Positions 38,504 through 48,548 of a stretch of DNA of 64,000 nt are shown here, piece by piece. The notes beneath the pieces were generated by a model, which worked only from the letters and a program-made list of their open reading frames with translations, was not told the DNA's origin and searched no databases. The stretch is from positions 1-64,000 of the forward strand of contig CALLLH010000005.1 in NCBI GenBank assembly GCA_938082505.1, read 5' to 3'. The DNA comes from an uncultured Flavobacteriales bacterium. Lineage in GTDB: Bacteria > Bacteroidota > Bacteroidia > Flavobacteriales_D > Sanyastnellaceae. Made by a program: the position numbers and the translations under genes. Each line of letters starts with the position of its first letter. Within the stretch, counting starts at the first letter, position 1.

Positions 38504-39562
38504 TCAGAGCCCCGACCGGGTGGCGTCCTGTACGACCTCTCGAATGGGCCTGAACCGAAACTCGGGCAGGGTCCGGGCCAGCTTGGAGGTGTCGTAACAA
38601 TGGAAGCGCATGGTGTTCCTCGCCATGTCCCGGGTCAACATCGGAGGCTTGCCTCTCAAGCTGCCCCAGAGGGTCGCTCCCCGCCACGCCAGTTCCAACA
38701 TCCAGCCGGACAGGGGCCGTTCCGGTGGACGCACCCCCAGTCCCTCTGCCACCCACCCCATCAGGTCGCGAAAGGCGATGTCCTCGGCGGAAACGACAAA
38801 GCGTTCACCAATCACACCCTCCACACCTTCATCTGCCGCCTGGTCCAGGGCGCCGACCACGTCCAGCAAATCCTCTGCTCCCACGAATCCATTCCCTCCG
38901 GCGGGATGGTACCGCCGACCACGCGCAACACTGCGATACACCATGCCGGAACTCTCATCATAACGAGCGTCCCCCAGGATGATGGTCGGATTGACCACAA
39001 TGACCTGCAGTCCCTCGGCCTGACCCCTCCACGCTTCCATTTCGCCGGCGCGCTTGCTCTTTCCGTAGGGAGAGGCCCCCGCGCCGTCCGCCCAATCCGA
39101 AAGTTCATGCACAGGAGCACCGTCCACTCCGGACCGTCCCAAGGCCGCCACGGAAGACACATGGAACAACCGCCGGACACCGGCACCCAAGGCCGCGTTC
39201 ACGACGTGGGCTGTGCCGTTGGCATTCACCTCCTTGAGTCGCTGGTCATCTCCCGGACGAAAGCTCACCCGGCCCGCTGCATGAAACACCCGGTCACAAC
39301 CTTGCATTGCCTCCTCGAGGCCGACCACATCACCCAAATCCACTTCCCGCCATTCCAAGTCTGACCACGCGGCTTCAAACCGCGCTCCCAACCGTTCCTG
39401 CAGCCAGGTCTCCACACGGTCCAACTTGCTGTGTTTGCGGTGCAGGGCGACCGTCGGCCAACCACGCTCCATGCGCCAAGCCAACCGGTACATGCCCACG
39501 AGGCCCGTAGCTCCGGTAACCAACTCTTTGGAAGGGCCATGCCCAGGGGTGGGGTCCAACAT
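38504..39562 (-). CDS. NAD-dependent epimerase/dehydratase family protein
   Basis: ELVTGATGLVGMYRL, GCDRVFHAAGRVSF, SPYGKSKRAGE (YxxxK). Confidence 0.87.
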   Translation of the reverse strand: MLDPTPGHGPSKELVTGATGLVGMYRLAWRMERGWPTVALHRKHSKLDRVETWLQERLGARFEAAWSDLEWREVDLGDVVGLEEAMQGCDRVFHAAGRVSFRPGDDQRLKEVNANGTAHVVNAALGAGVRRLFHVSSVAALGRSGVDGAPVHELSDWADGAGASPYGKSKRAGEMEAWRGQAEGLQVIVVNPTIILGDARYDESSGMVYRSVARGRRYHPAGGNGFVGAEDLLDVVGALDQAADEGVEGVIGERFVVSAEDIAFRDLMGWVAEGLGVRPPERPLSGWMLELAWRGATLWGSLRGKPPMLTRDMARNTMRFHCYDTSKLARTLPEFRFRPIREVVQDATRSGL

Positions 39563-39600
39563 CGCCGTCGAAGGTAACTTGCCTCGACCCTCTCCGCCTG

Positions 39601-41409
39601 ATGGAAGCCACGCCGCACATAAAACGCATCCTGCAGCGATTGCCTGACAGTCCGGGCGTCTATCAGCATTTCGATGCGGACGGCAATCTGCTGTACATCG
39701 GCAAAGCCAAAAGCCTCAAGAAGCGGGTCGCGAGCTATTTCAACAAACAGACTTACGAGAACGGCAAGACGAGGCTGCTTGTCAAGAAAATCGCCGACAT
39801 CAAATTCATTGTCGTGGAGACGGAAGTCGATGCGCTCCTGCTCGAGAACAGCCTGATCAAGGAGCACCAACCCCGGTACAACATCGAACTCAAGGACGAC
39901 AAGACCTACCCCTCCATCGTCATCCGCAAGGAACGCTTTCCGCGGGTCCATCCCACCCGCAACATCGTCCGGAACGGATCGGAGTACTTCGGGCCTTACG
40001 GATCGGTCAAGACGATGAACGCCGTGCTCGACATCGTTCGGAAACTCCACCCCATCCGCAATTGCTCCTATGACCTGAGCGCAAAGAACATCGAAGCGGG
40101 CAAATTCCGCGCCTGCCTGGAGCACGACCTGGGCAATTGCAAGGCGCCCTGCATCGGCAAACAGAGCCTGGAAGATTACGATGCCGGCGTCGATGCCATC
40201 CGCGACATTCTCAAAGGCAACATCAAGGACCTCGTGCGCACCTATGATGACGCCATGCGCCAGGCATCAGCGTCCTTTGCCTTCGAGGAAGCCGAGGAAT
40301 TCAAACGCCGCAAGGAGGCTTTGCAGAAGTTCCAGGCCAAAAGCGCCGTGGTCCATCCAAGTATTCACGATGTCGAAGTCTATTCGGTCATCAGCGACCC
40401 TTCAGCTGGCTATGTGAACTTCATGAAGGTCATGGACGGCGGAATCGTCCATGGCCAGACCATCGAGCTGCGCAAGCGCCTCGATGAAAGTGACCAGGAA
40501 CTGCTGGAATACGGCATCCTCGAAATCCGCAGCCGCTTCGAACTCCACAGCCCGGAAGTCTACACCAACATCCCTGTGCGCAGCATTGTGCCGGAAATCA
40601 AATGGCACGTGCCCCAGCGTGGTGACAAGAAGCGCCTGATCGAGCTTTCGGAACGCAACGCCAAATACACGATGCTCGACCGGCGCAAGCAGCAGGAGCA
40701 GGTTGACCCTGAAGCCGCGCAACACCGCGTCATGGAGACCTTGAAAAAGGACCTGCACCTGACTGAATTGCCCGTTCACATCGAGTGCTTCGACAATTCC
40801 AACATCCAGGGCACGAATCCCGCATCGGCCTGCGTCGTCTTCAAGAACGCCAAGCCCGCCAAGGCCGACTACAGGAAGTTCAACATCAAGACGGTGGAGG
40901 GGCCTGACGATTTTGCCTCCATGGCCGAAGTGGTTCACCGCCGCTACAGCCGCCTGGTTCAAGACGGTGAAAGCCTGCCGCAGCTCATCATCGTGGACGG
41001 GGGCAAGGGGCAGTTGTCGAGCGCCGTCGGCGCATTGAATGAACTTGGACTGATGGGGCGGGTCGCCATCATCGGCATCGCCAAGCGCCTCGAAGAACTC
41101 TATTTCCCCGGAGACAGCGTTGCCCTGCACCTCGACAAGCGCTCGGAATCGCTCAAGTTGATCCAAAGAATGCGGGACGAGGCCCATCGGTTCTCCCTTG
41201 CGCACCACCGCAAACGGCGCAGCGCAGCCGCACTCCGAAGCGAATTGGACGACATCCCGGGCATCGGTCCCGCCACACGGCACAAACTGCTCGCTGCTTT
41301 CGGCTCCGTGGAGGGCATTCGACAGGCGGACGAGGCCGATCTGCTCAAGTTCACTTCACTCAAGGTGGTGCAGGCCATGCGCACCCATTGGCAGGAAAAG
41401 GAAGGGTGA
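39601..41409 (+). CDS. uvrC: excinuclease ABC subunit C
   Basis: LPDSPGVYQHFDADGNLLYIGKAKSLKKRVASYF, IECFDNSNIQGTNPASACVVF, IVDGGKGQL, C-terminal HhH IPGIGPATRHKLL. Confidence 0.96.
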   Translation: MEATPHIKRILQRLPDSPGVYQHFDADGNLLYIGKAKSLKKRVASYFNKQTYENGKTRLLVKKIADIKFIVVETEVDALLLENSLIKEHQPRYNIELKDDKTYPSIVIRKERFPRVHPTRNIVRNGSEYFGPYGSVKTMNAVLDIVRKLHPIRNCSYDLSAKNIEAGKFRACLEHDLGNCKAPCIGKQSLEDYDAGVDAIRDILKGNIKDLVRTYDDAMRQASASFAFEEAEEFKRRKEALQKFQAKSAVVHPSIHDVEVYSVISDPSAGYVNFMKVMDGGIVHGQTIELRKRLDESDQELLEYGILEIRSRFELHSPEVYTNIPVRSIVPEIKWHVPQRGDKKRLIELSERNAKYTMLDRRKQQEQVDPEAAQHRVMETLKKDLHLTELPVHIECFDNSNIQGTNPASACVVFKNAKPAKADYRKFNIKTVEGPDDFASMAEVVHRRYSRLVQDGESLPQLIIVDGGKGQLSSAVGALNELGLMGRVAIIGIAKRLEELYFPGDSVALHLDKRSESLKLIQRMRDEAHRFSLAHHRKRRSAAALRSELDDIPGIGPATRHKLLAAFGSVEGIRQADEADLLKFTSLKVVQAMRTHWQEKEG

Positions 41410-41423
41410 GACCTGAACGGCGC

Positions 41424-42533
41424 TCAGTGCGGGCTTGAGAACGCCGGGTCCGCCAAGAATTCCGGGTCTGTCAATGTGTGCATGAACGCCACAAGGTCGG
41501 CGCGGTCCTGCGCCGTGAGGCCAAGACCATAATCCACATTGTACTGCATCATGGGGTCCATGCTGGGACTCGCCACCGCTCCATGGTCATAGTGATCCAG
41601 GACCTCATCCATATCGAAAAACCGGCCATCGTGCATGTACGGCGCCGAGACCATGACATTGCGGAGGGACGGCACCTTGAACTTGCCTTTGTCCATCTCT
41701 TGCTCGGTCACCGCCATGTAGCCGACATCCGACATGTCCGGCTCAGCGTCCAGGCCATTGTTCACGAACTGGTGGCTCGTGAAGTCCAATCCACTGTGAC
41801 AATGGGCACAATCCGCACCGCTGACTTCGGGGTTGAACGGGTCGAATTCATCGAAAAACAGGTCATAACCCCGCAACTCACTTTCCGTGAACTCCACTTC
41901 TCCAAGAAGCCAGGCATCATAGCGGCTTCGGTTGGACACCATGGTCAACAGGAATTGCTCGAGGGCCATCGCCAGACGCTCCGTGGTCACGGCTTCGGTG
42001 CCAAACGCCATCATGAACTGATCGCGGTATTCCCTGACGCCCGCCAGTTTGACCAAAACGTCCTCAAGGTCCTCATCCATTTCCAGGTCGTCCTGAATGG
42101 GCTGCAGGACCTGCTCACGCAAGCTTGACGCCCGGCCATCCCAAAAGAAACCGTGGCCATGGGTGCCACCATGGTGCACGTGCCACGCAAGATTCGAAAG
42201 CACCATACTGTGCCGGCCGCCCTCTTCGCCTGCAATGCCGACACTGAACACGGCCACATCCGAGAAATTGCGCTGTTGGGCATGACAATCCGCGCAGGCC
42301 TGGGTATTGTCCCCGGAGAGCTGCTTCTCATGAAACAGCATCCTGCCCAATTCGACACCCGCCTCGGTCAAGGGGTTGTCCTCCGGCCAATCGGGCTCGG
42401 GAAAATGGCGAATGTCAACGTTGAAGGGCGTCGGATCGTACACCGCAGGAAGCGGCTCCGGCTCGGGATCAGGCTTGCAGGCCACAAACAGGACCAACCC
42501 GACCAGACCCAATACTTGAAACTCCCGCATCAT
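41424..42533 (-). CDS. diheme cytochrome c peroxidase-family lipoprotein, MbnH-like by context
   Basis: Lipobox LVLFVACKPDPEPE; two CxxCH heme motifs (CADCH, CAHCH); LGRMLFHEKQLSGDNTQACADCH; PSLRNVMVSAPYMHDGRF. Confidence 0.82.
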   Translation of the reverse strand: MMREFQVLGLVGLVLFVACKPDPEPEPLPAVYDPTPFNVDIRHFPEPDWPEDNPLTEAGVELGRMLFHEKQLSGDNTQACADCHAQQRNFSDVAVFSVGIAGEEGGRHSMVLSNLAWHVHHGGTHGHGFFWDGRASSLREQVLQPIQDDLEMDEDLEDVLVKLAGVREYRDQFMMAFGTEAVTTERLAMALEQFLLTMVSNRSRYDAWLLGEVEFTESELRGYDLFFDEFDPFNPEVSGADCAHCHSGLDFTSHQFVNNGLDAEPDMSDVGYMAVTEQEMDKGKFKVPSLRNVMVSAPYMHDGRFFDMDEVLDHYDHGAVASPSMDPMMQYNVDYGLGLTAQDRADLVAFMHTLTDPEFLADPAFSSPH

Positions 42534-43486
42534 CCCTGCACCCAACGTCTGGTCTGACGGTCCGTCGCGTTGAAGATTGAAATCAGGAACGTGCCGGGTT
42601 TGACGTCCACCATCTTGAAGGTCTTGGAACCTGCGGGGATATCGTAAAGGCCCAATGACCGGCCAAGAATGTCCAGCAACTCTATCTGCACTGATGTATT
42701 CAGCGGACGGAAGAATTGCACACGAACTCCACCATCCATCTGGATGAGGTTGAAATCCAAGGACGGTCCTGCCACATCGTAAACACTGTTCGCTCCGGGC
42801 ATACGGAAGACGTGGTCTGCGAGGTTGTTGCAAACGAGCACCGCCTCACCATTCTCCCCATGATTGATGAGTCCAGCATCAACGGACAGCTGCTGATAGA
42901 ATCCCAGGACATCCGCTTCGACATCGAGGATCAAGGTGCCGTCCTCCATGGTCGCCAACACTTCCATTTGACCCGGGGTATGGTTGTCATCGCCCAGTGC
43001 ATGGATCTCATGGGTAATCACACCATTGATGCCCGCTCCACCCTCAAGGGCGATGAACCGATATCCTGCGGACCAACCCCAGTGCATGCTGGGGACTTGG
43101 GGTGCAAGCGGGTGACCAGCCGGCCAGGAAGCGGGGTCAGCATGGTTGTTGTCCGGGTCAATTCCGACGCTGAACTTCAATCCTTCCACGTTGGAGACTT
43201 CCGATACAGACCCAAGCGGGTGAACCTCATCGACATAGGCATCTGCCAAGACGTAGGCCCCTTCAATCGCCGTTTCCTGACCACCATCATGCACAAGGAT
43301 GAACATGCTGAGGTAGTACTCAAGGCGGTCAATCTCCACCTCTTCTCCCAACGGCGTGATCAGGTTCACATCCGCGTCGAACTCAGCCTGTCCAGCTTTG
43401 TGGTCGATGCGCAACGCCACAGGGGTCTGCGCCATCATGAGGCCGCCGGTGGCAATGAGAAGCGTTAAAATGCAGGTCCTGAGCAT
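42530..43486 (-). CDS. MbnP-like domain protein with T9SS type A-like C-terminal sorting domain
   Basis: PSMHWGWSAGYRFIALEG resembles MbnP family motif; C-term VQIELLDILGRSLGLYDIPAGSKTFKMVDVKPGTFLISIF...; ATGA overlap with downstream cytochrome gene. Confidence 0.75.
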   Translation of the reverse strand: MLRTCILTLLIATGGLMMAQTPVALRIDHKAGQAEFDADVNLITPLGEEVEIDRLEYYLSMFILVHDGGQETAIEGAYVLADAYVDEVHPLGSVSEVSNVEGLKFSVGIDPDNNHADPASWPAGHPLAPQVPSMHWGWSAGYRFIALEGGAGINGVITHEIHALGDDNHTPGQMEVLATMEDGTLILDVEADVLGFYQQLSVDAGLINHGENGEAVLVCNNLADHVFRMPGANSVYDVAGPSLDFNLIQMDGGVRVQFFRPLNTSVQIELLDILGRSLGLYDIPAGSKTFKMVDVKPGTFLISIFNATDRQTRRWVQG

Positions 43487-43548
43487 TGAACAAGGATTAT
43501 TACTATATGAGCAAAAGATACAAAATTTCAGACACATAGCTTTGCTGT

Positions 43549-44595
43549 ATGGACACGGAAAGGACTGAAATCGGGGCATTGGGGGAATTTGGTCTCATCT
43601 CCGAATTGACACGCAATCTGCCATCCCGACAGAAGAGCACCATTTTGGGTGTCGGAGACGATGCCGCCGTGATTTCCGCACCGGAAAAAGGGCTCCACAC
43701 CGTCGTCAGCAAGGACCTGCTGTGCGAAGGGGTCCATTTCGACCTCATGTACGCCCCCCTCAAGCACTTGGGATACAAAGCCATCGTTGTCAACATCAGC
43801 GACATCTGCGCCATGAACGCCAAGCCCACGCAGGTCTTGGTGGGACTCGCACTGTCCAACCGCTTCAGCGTTGAGGCAGCAAAAGAGCTGTATTCTGGAA
43901 TGCAGCTGGCCTGTGAACGATATGGTGTCGACCTCATCGGTGGCGATACGACCTCTTCCCGCGCCGGTCTGATGTTGAGTGTCACGGCCCTGGGCGTGGT
44001 GCAAGAGCAAAACATGACCCTTAGAAATGGCGCCAAGTCCGGTGATTTGCTCGTGGCGAGCGGTGAACTCGGTGGAGCCTACATGGGCCTTCAGGTCCTG
44101 GAAAGGGAGAAGCATGTCTTCAAGGAGGCTCCAGGGGCCCAGCCCGACCTCACGGGGTTTGAGGCCCTTCTGGAACGCCAGCTCAAACCCGAGGCCCGGG
44201 TAGATGTCATTGAGGAGCTGGCCAAGTTGGAGCTGGTGCCCTCCGCCATGATCGACATCTCCGATGGATTGGCCTCTGAAGCCCTTCACATTGCTGCACA
44301 ATCCGGTTGTGGTGTGCGCGTGTATGAGGACAAGATCCCCATGTCGGAACAGATGTACGAGACCGCCAGGGCCTTCAACCTCGACCCCACCCTGTGCACA
44401 CTCAGTGGAGGAGAGGACTACGAGCTGCTGTTCACGGTACCGCAGGATCGATTCGAGGACATCAGGAACCACCCCATGTTCTCCATTGTGGGACACATGA
44501 CGGAAGACCCCAACGAGCGCAAATTGATCACCCGCAACGGCATGGAAACGGAACTCAAGGCCCAAGGGTGGGATGGGCTCAAGGATCCATCCTGA
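43549..44595 (+). CDS. thiL: thiamine-monophosphate kinase
   Basis: GVGDDAAVISAPEKGLHTVVSKDLLCEGVHFDL, NISDICAMNAKPTQVLVGLAL, MIDISDGLASEALHIA, SGGEDYELLFTV. Confidence 0.94.
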   Translation: MDTERTEIGALGEFGLISELTRNLPSRQKSTILGVGDDAAVISAPEKGLHTVVSKDLLCEGVHFDLMYAPLKHLGYKAIVVNISDICAMNAKPTQVLVGLALSNRFSVEAAKELYSGMQLACERYGVDLIGGDTTSSRAGLMLSVTALGVVQEQNMTLRNGAKSGDLLVASGELGGAYMGLQVLEREKHVFKEAPGAQPDLTGFEALLERQLKPEARVDVIEELAKLELVPSAMIDISDGLASEALHIAAQSGCGVRVYEDKIPMSEQMYETARAFNLDPTLCTLSGGEDYELLFTVPQDRFEDIRNHPMFSIVGHMTEDPNERKLITRNGMETELKAQGWDGLKDPS

Positions 44596-44636
44596 CCCTC
44601 TTGAAGCACCCGTGAACTTTGGCATTCGTTATCTGG

Positions 44637-44665
44637 ATTGTGTCCAAATAGCAGCACTACCTTTG
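44637..44665 (+). promoter_or_regulatory. candidate promoter of suf operon
   Basis: TACCTTTG (44658-44665) exact TAnnTTTG box, with ATTG 17 nt upstream (suboptimal spacing). Confidence 0.4.
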
Positions 44666-44694
44666 TGGCGTATCCCCTGAAAGGGGGATATGCA

Positions 44695-45033
44695 ATGACC
44701 GAAAACATGATCACCGTCCACGAGAATGCAAAGGACCAGGTCCACCGCTTGATGGCGGAGCAGGGCTGTACAGAGGGAAGCTTCGTACGTGTGGGTGTCA
44801 AAGGCGGTGGCTGCAGCGGGCTCATGTACGAATTGACCTTCGATCATGAGATGAAAGAGGGTGACCAGAGTTTCGAGGATAACGGGGTCAAGGTGGTCGT
44901 GGACCGGAAGAGCTTCCTCTACCTCGTCGGCACTGAACTCCAGTACTCCGGAGGCCTCAATGGAAAGGGGTTTGTCTTCCACAATCCCAACGCCAACAGA
45001 ACCTGTGGCTGCGGAGAGAGTTTCTCCGTTTGA
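44695..45033 (+). CDS. iron-sulfur cluster assembly A-type protein (SufA/IscA/ErpA family)
   Basis: [17 protein letters not shown]...[16 protein letters not shown] with conserved Cys. Confidence 0.93.
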   Translation: MTENMITVHENAKDQVHRLMAEQGCTEGSFVRVGVKGGGCSGLMYELTFDHEMKEGDQSFEDNGVKVVVDRKSFLYLVGTELQYSGGLNGKGFVFHNPNANRTCGCGESFSV

Positions 45034-45046
45034 GCCCCTACACGCC

Positions 45047-46495
45047 ATGAGCGCAGCCGAAGACAATCCCCTGTTGGAGGAATTCACCCGAAAGGAGTAT
45101 GAATTCGGCTTCACCACCGACATCGCCTCCGACAAGATTCCCCCGGGACTGAACGAAGAGGTGATCAAGCTCATCAGCGCCAAAAAGAACGAGCCCGAAT
45201 GGATGCTCGAATGGCGCCTCGATGCCTTCAAGGTTTGGCAGTCCATGAAAGAGCCCGAATGGGCCCATGTCCAGTACCAGAAACCCGACTATCAGGCGAT
45301 CAGCTATTACAGCGCGCCCAAGTCTGCGGCACCATTGGGTTCCCTGGACGAAGTCGACCCGGAGCTTCGTGCCACCATGGACAAACTCGGCATCTCCCTC
45401 GAGGAGCAGAAGCGCCTTTCCGGCGTCGCCGTGGATTTCGTGATGGACAGTGTTTCCGTCGCCACTTCGTTCAAGGAGAAGCTCGGCGAACTCGGAATCA
45501 TCTTCTGCTCGATGAGTGAGGCCATCCAGAAACACCCCGACCTCGTGCGCCAGCATCTGGGCACGGTGGTTCCCGTCAAGGACAACTTCTTCTCCGCACT
45601 CAACTCCGCCGTCTTCACGGACGGCTCTTTCTGTTACATCCCGAAGGGCGCGCGCTGTCCGATGGAACTGTCCACCTATTTCCGGATCAACGAAGCGGGC
45701 ACTGGCCAATTCGAACGCACGCTCGTCGTAGCCGAGGAGGGCAGCTATGTGAGCTACCTGGAGGGTTGCACCGCTCCGCAGCGGGACGAGAACCAGCTGC
45801 ACGCAGCTGTCGTTGAGCTGGTTGCCAAGGATGATGCCGAAATCAAGTACAGCACCGTCCAGAATTGGTACCCTGGGGATGCCCAGGGCAAGGGCGGCGT
45901 TTTCAACTTCGTTACCAAACGTGGCATTTGTGAGACCCGCGCCAAAATCAGCTGGACACAGGTTGAAACTGGATCGGCCGTGACCTGGAAATATCCGAGT
46001 TGCATCCTCAAGGGCGACGGCAGCACCGGTGAGTTCTACTCCGTGGCGGTCACCAACAATGCCCAGCAGGCCGATACGGGCACCAAGATGATCCACCTCG
46101 GTGCGAACACCAATTCCACGATCATCTCCAAAGGCATCTCCGCTGGAAACAGCCAGAACAGTTACCGGGGTCTGGTGCAAATCGGGCCGCGGGCAAGGAA
46201 TGCCCGGAACTTCTCCCAGTGTGACTCCCTGCTCATGACCGACACCAGCGGAGCCCATACTTTCCCTTACATCGAGGCGAAGAATCCAACGGCTCAGATC
46301 GAGCACGAAGCCACCACTTCCAGAATCGGCGAAGACCAGATCTTTTATTGCCTGCAGCGGGGCCTGACCGAGGAACAGGCCATTGGCTTGATCGTCAACG
46401 GGTACGCCAAGGAAGTCCTGAACAAGCTCCCGATGGAATTCGCCGTCGAAGCACGAAAACTCCTCAGCATCTCGCTAGAAGGCAGCGTAGGCTGA
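45047..46495 (+). CDS. sufB: Fe-S cluster assembly protein SufB
   Basis: [88 protein letters not shown]-type sequence. Confidence 0.96.
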   Translation: MSAAEDNPLLEEFTRKEYEFGFTTDIASDKIPPGLNEEVIKLISAKKNEPEWMLEWRLDAFKVWQSMKEPEWAHVQYQKPDYQAISYYSAPKSAAPLGSLDEVDPELRATMDKLGISLEEQKRLSGVAVDFVMDSVSVATSFKEKLGELGIIFCSMSEAIQKHPDLVRQHLGTVVPVKDNFFSALNSAVFTDGSFCYIPKGARCPMELSTYFRINEAGTGQFERTLVVAEEGSYVSYLEGCTAPQRDENQLHAAVVELVAKDDAEIKYSTVQNWYPGDAQGKGGVFNFVTKRGICETRAKISWTQVETGSAVTWKYPSCILKGDGSTGEFYSVAVTNNAQQADTGTKMIHLGANTNSTIISKGISAGNSQNSYRGLVQIGPRARNARNFSQCDSLLMTDTSGAHTFPYIEAKNPTAQIEHEATTSRIGEDQIFYCLQRGLTEEQAIGLIVNGYAKEVLNKLPMEFAVEARKLLSISLEGSVG

Positions 46496-46515
46496 TCCCA
46501 CCATTACGATCCACC

Positions 46516-47277
46516 ATGCTCCAGATCGACAACCTCCATGCCCGCATCGGCGACACTGAGATCCTCAAAGGGTTGACCCTGTCCATGGGCGCCGGTGAGG
46601 TCCACGCCATCATGGGCCCCAACGGCTCGGGAAAGAGTACCCTCGCCAGCGTTCTCGCTGGCCGCGAGGAATACGAAGTCACCGCCGGAAGCATCACCTT
46701 CGACGGGGTGGACCTCTTGGAACTTGATGCCACCGAACGTGCCGTCGCCGGCATTTTTCTCGCATTCCAATACCCTGTGGAAATCCCGGGAGTGTCCAAC
46801 ATCAATTTCCTGCGCAGCGCCCTCAACAGCATCCGCGAACAGCGGGAGGAAGAACCCCTTTCAGGCAAAGACTTTCTCGCCAAGGTCAAGGCTTGCGCCC
46901 AACTTGTGGAGCTCGATGGAAAACTGCGCGACCGCTCGGTGAACGAAGGGTTCAGTGGAGGAGAAAAAAAGCGCAACGAGATCTTTCAGATGGCGATGCT
47001 TGAGCCGAGACTGGCTGTTTTGGACGAGACGGACAGCGGACTGGACATCGACGCCCTGCGGATCGTTTCCCACGGCGTGAACTCCATGCGCAGCGCTGGA
47101 CGCAGCTTCCTCGTCATCACACACTACCAGCGCCTGCTCGACCACATCGTGCCCGACCATGTTCACGTTTTGGCCGGTGGCCGGATCGTGCACAGCGGCG
47201 GTAAGGAATTGGCCTTGGAGCTGGAAGACAAAGGGTACGATTGGATCGTCGACAACCCTGCGACAGAAAAGGCATGA
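46516..47277 (+). CDS. sufC: Fe-S cluster assembly ATPase SufC
   Basis: AIMGPNGSGKSTLASVLAG, FSGGEKKRNEIFQMAMLEPRLAVLDETDSGLDIDAL. Confidence 0.96.
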   Translation: MLQIDNLHARIGDTEILKGLTLSMGAGEVHAIMGPNGSGKSTLASVLAGREEYEVTAGSITFDGVDLLELDATERAVAGIFLAFQYPVEIPGVSNINFLRSALNSIREQREEEPLSGKDFLAKVKACAQLVELDGKLRDRSVNEGFSGGEKKRNEIFQMAMLEPRLAVLDETDSGLDIDALRIVSHGVNSMRSAGRSFLVITHYQRLLDHIVPDHVHVLAGGRIVHSGGKELALELEDKGYDWIVDNPATEKA

Positions 47278-48548
47278 CCGAGGTCGTCACAACGACAAAG
47301 GAAGCGGCATTGGCCGCCCGCATCTCCGAAGCCATGGCGCTATCCGGAGTGGTTGGTGATGGCCATGCGGCGCAGCAGTATCTGGGGCAATTGCCCTATC
47401 CGACCACCCGCCTCGAGCGGTGGAAATACACCCGTGTGGCTCGGTTGCTCGATTTCGAGCCCCAGTCCCTCCCCGAGACCGATCCGCCAGGTCAAATCCT
47501 CCCGGGCTTCAATGCCCATCGCCTCGTCTTCACTGCGGGAAAGTTCACCGCGGGAACGGTGGTGGATGAGGGCAAGGATGGCTTGTTCATCGGACCGGTA
47601 TCCGCAGCCTTGGAGCGCTACCCCGAACGGGTTGGAGCGCTCGCGAAATCGGGCTTCAAGTCCAGCGAATGGTTTGCTGCCATGCAGGCGTCCGCTCCAC
47701 AGGATGGGGCCTGCATCCTCATCCCCGAGGGGCACCGTTCCGATCAGCCGATCCTCATTCATCACCACATGCCTGCGGGTGCGCGGGCGGCCCAACCCGG
47801 TCACCTCATCCAGGTCGGCCATGGGGCCACTGCTGAGGTCGTCTTGTGGTCTGACAGCCCCGCCGGAGCCTGCGGACTGATGAACGGCTCCCTCGATGCT
47901 TCGGTGGGCGATGCTGCCGACCTCACGCTCGAAATCGTGCAGGACGAGGCGGGCAAGGGCCACCACATCGGTCATCACCACTTCACCCAGGGCAAAGACA
48001 GCCAACTCACAGTGCGGACGGCAACCGCAAGGGCCCATTGGCTGCGCAACGATCTTCAGATCACCCAGGGAGGCACCGGAGCCAACAGCACTTTTCATGG
48101 CTGCTATCTCCCCAATGGTGAGCAGTTCGTGGACCACCACACCAGAATCGACCACGCCCACCCTGATGGGCAATCCGACGAGCTGTACAAGGGCCTTGCT
48201 GCCGATGCGGCCACCGCCGTATTCAACGGCAAAATCATGGTGCACAAGGATGCCCAGCGCATCGAAGCGTACCAAAGCAATGCCAACCTCCTGCTGGGAG
48301 AACGGGCCTCCGTCTTCACCAAGCCGGAACTTGAGATCTATGCGGACGACGTGCGTTGCAGCCACGGCTGTACCACGGGTCAATTCAACCGGGAAGCCCT
48401 GTTCTATCTGCGCTCCCGGGGAATGACCGAAACCGCCGCACACAACCTGTTGGTGCAGGCATTCCTCGCCGAAGTCCTCGACGGATTCCGGCCCATGATC
48501 CGCGATCATGTCCATGCCGTGTACGCCGAAAGGCTGGGCTGGACCTGA
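47274..48548 (+). CDS. sufD: Fe-S cluster assembly protein SufD
   Basis: Position after sufC (ATGA overlap) and SufD-type C-terminus ADDVRCSHGCTTGQFNREALFYLRSRGM. Confidence 0.93.
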   Translation: MTEVVTTTKEAALAARISEAMALSGVVGDGHAAQQYLGQLPYPTTRLERWKYTRVARLLDFEPQSLPETDPPGQILPGFNAHRLVFTAGKFTAGTVVDEGKDGLFIGPVSAALERYPERVGALAKSGFKSSEWFAAMQASAPQDGACILIPEGHRSDQPILIHHHMPAGARAAQPGHLIQVGHGATAEVVLWSDSPAGACGLMNGSLDASVGDAADLTLEIVQDEAGKGHHIGHHHFTQGKDSQLTVRTATARAHWLRNDLQITQGGTGANSTFHGCYLPNGEQFVDHHTRIDHAHPDGQSDELYKGLAADAATAVFNGKIMVHKDAQRIEAYQSNANLLLGERASVFTKPELEIYADDVRCSHGCTTGQFNREALFYLRSRGMTETAAHNLLVQAFLAEVLDGFRPMIRDHVHAVYAERLGWT

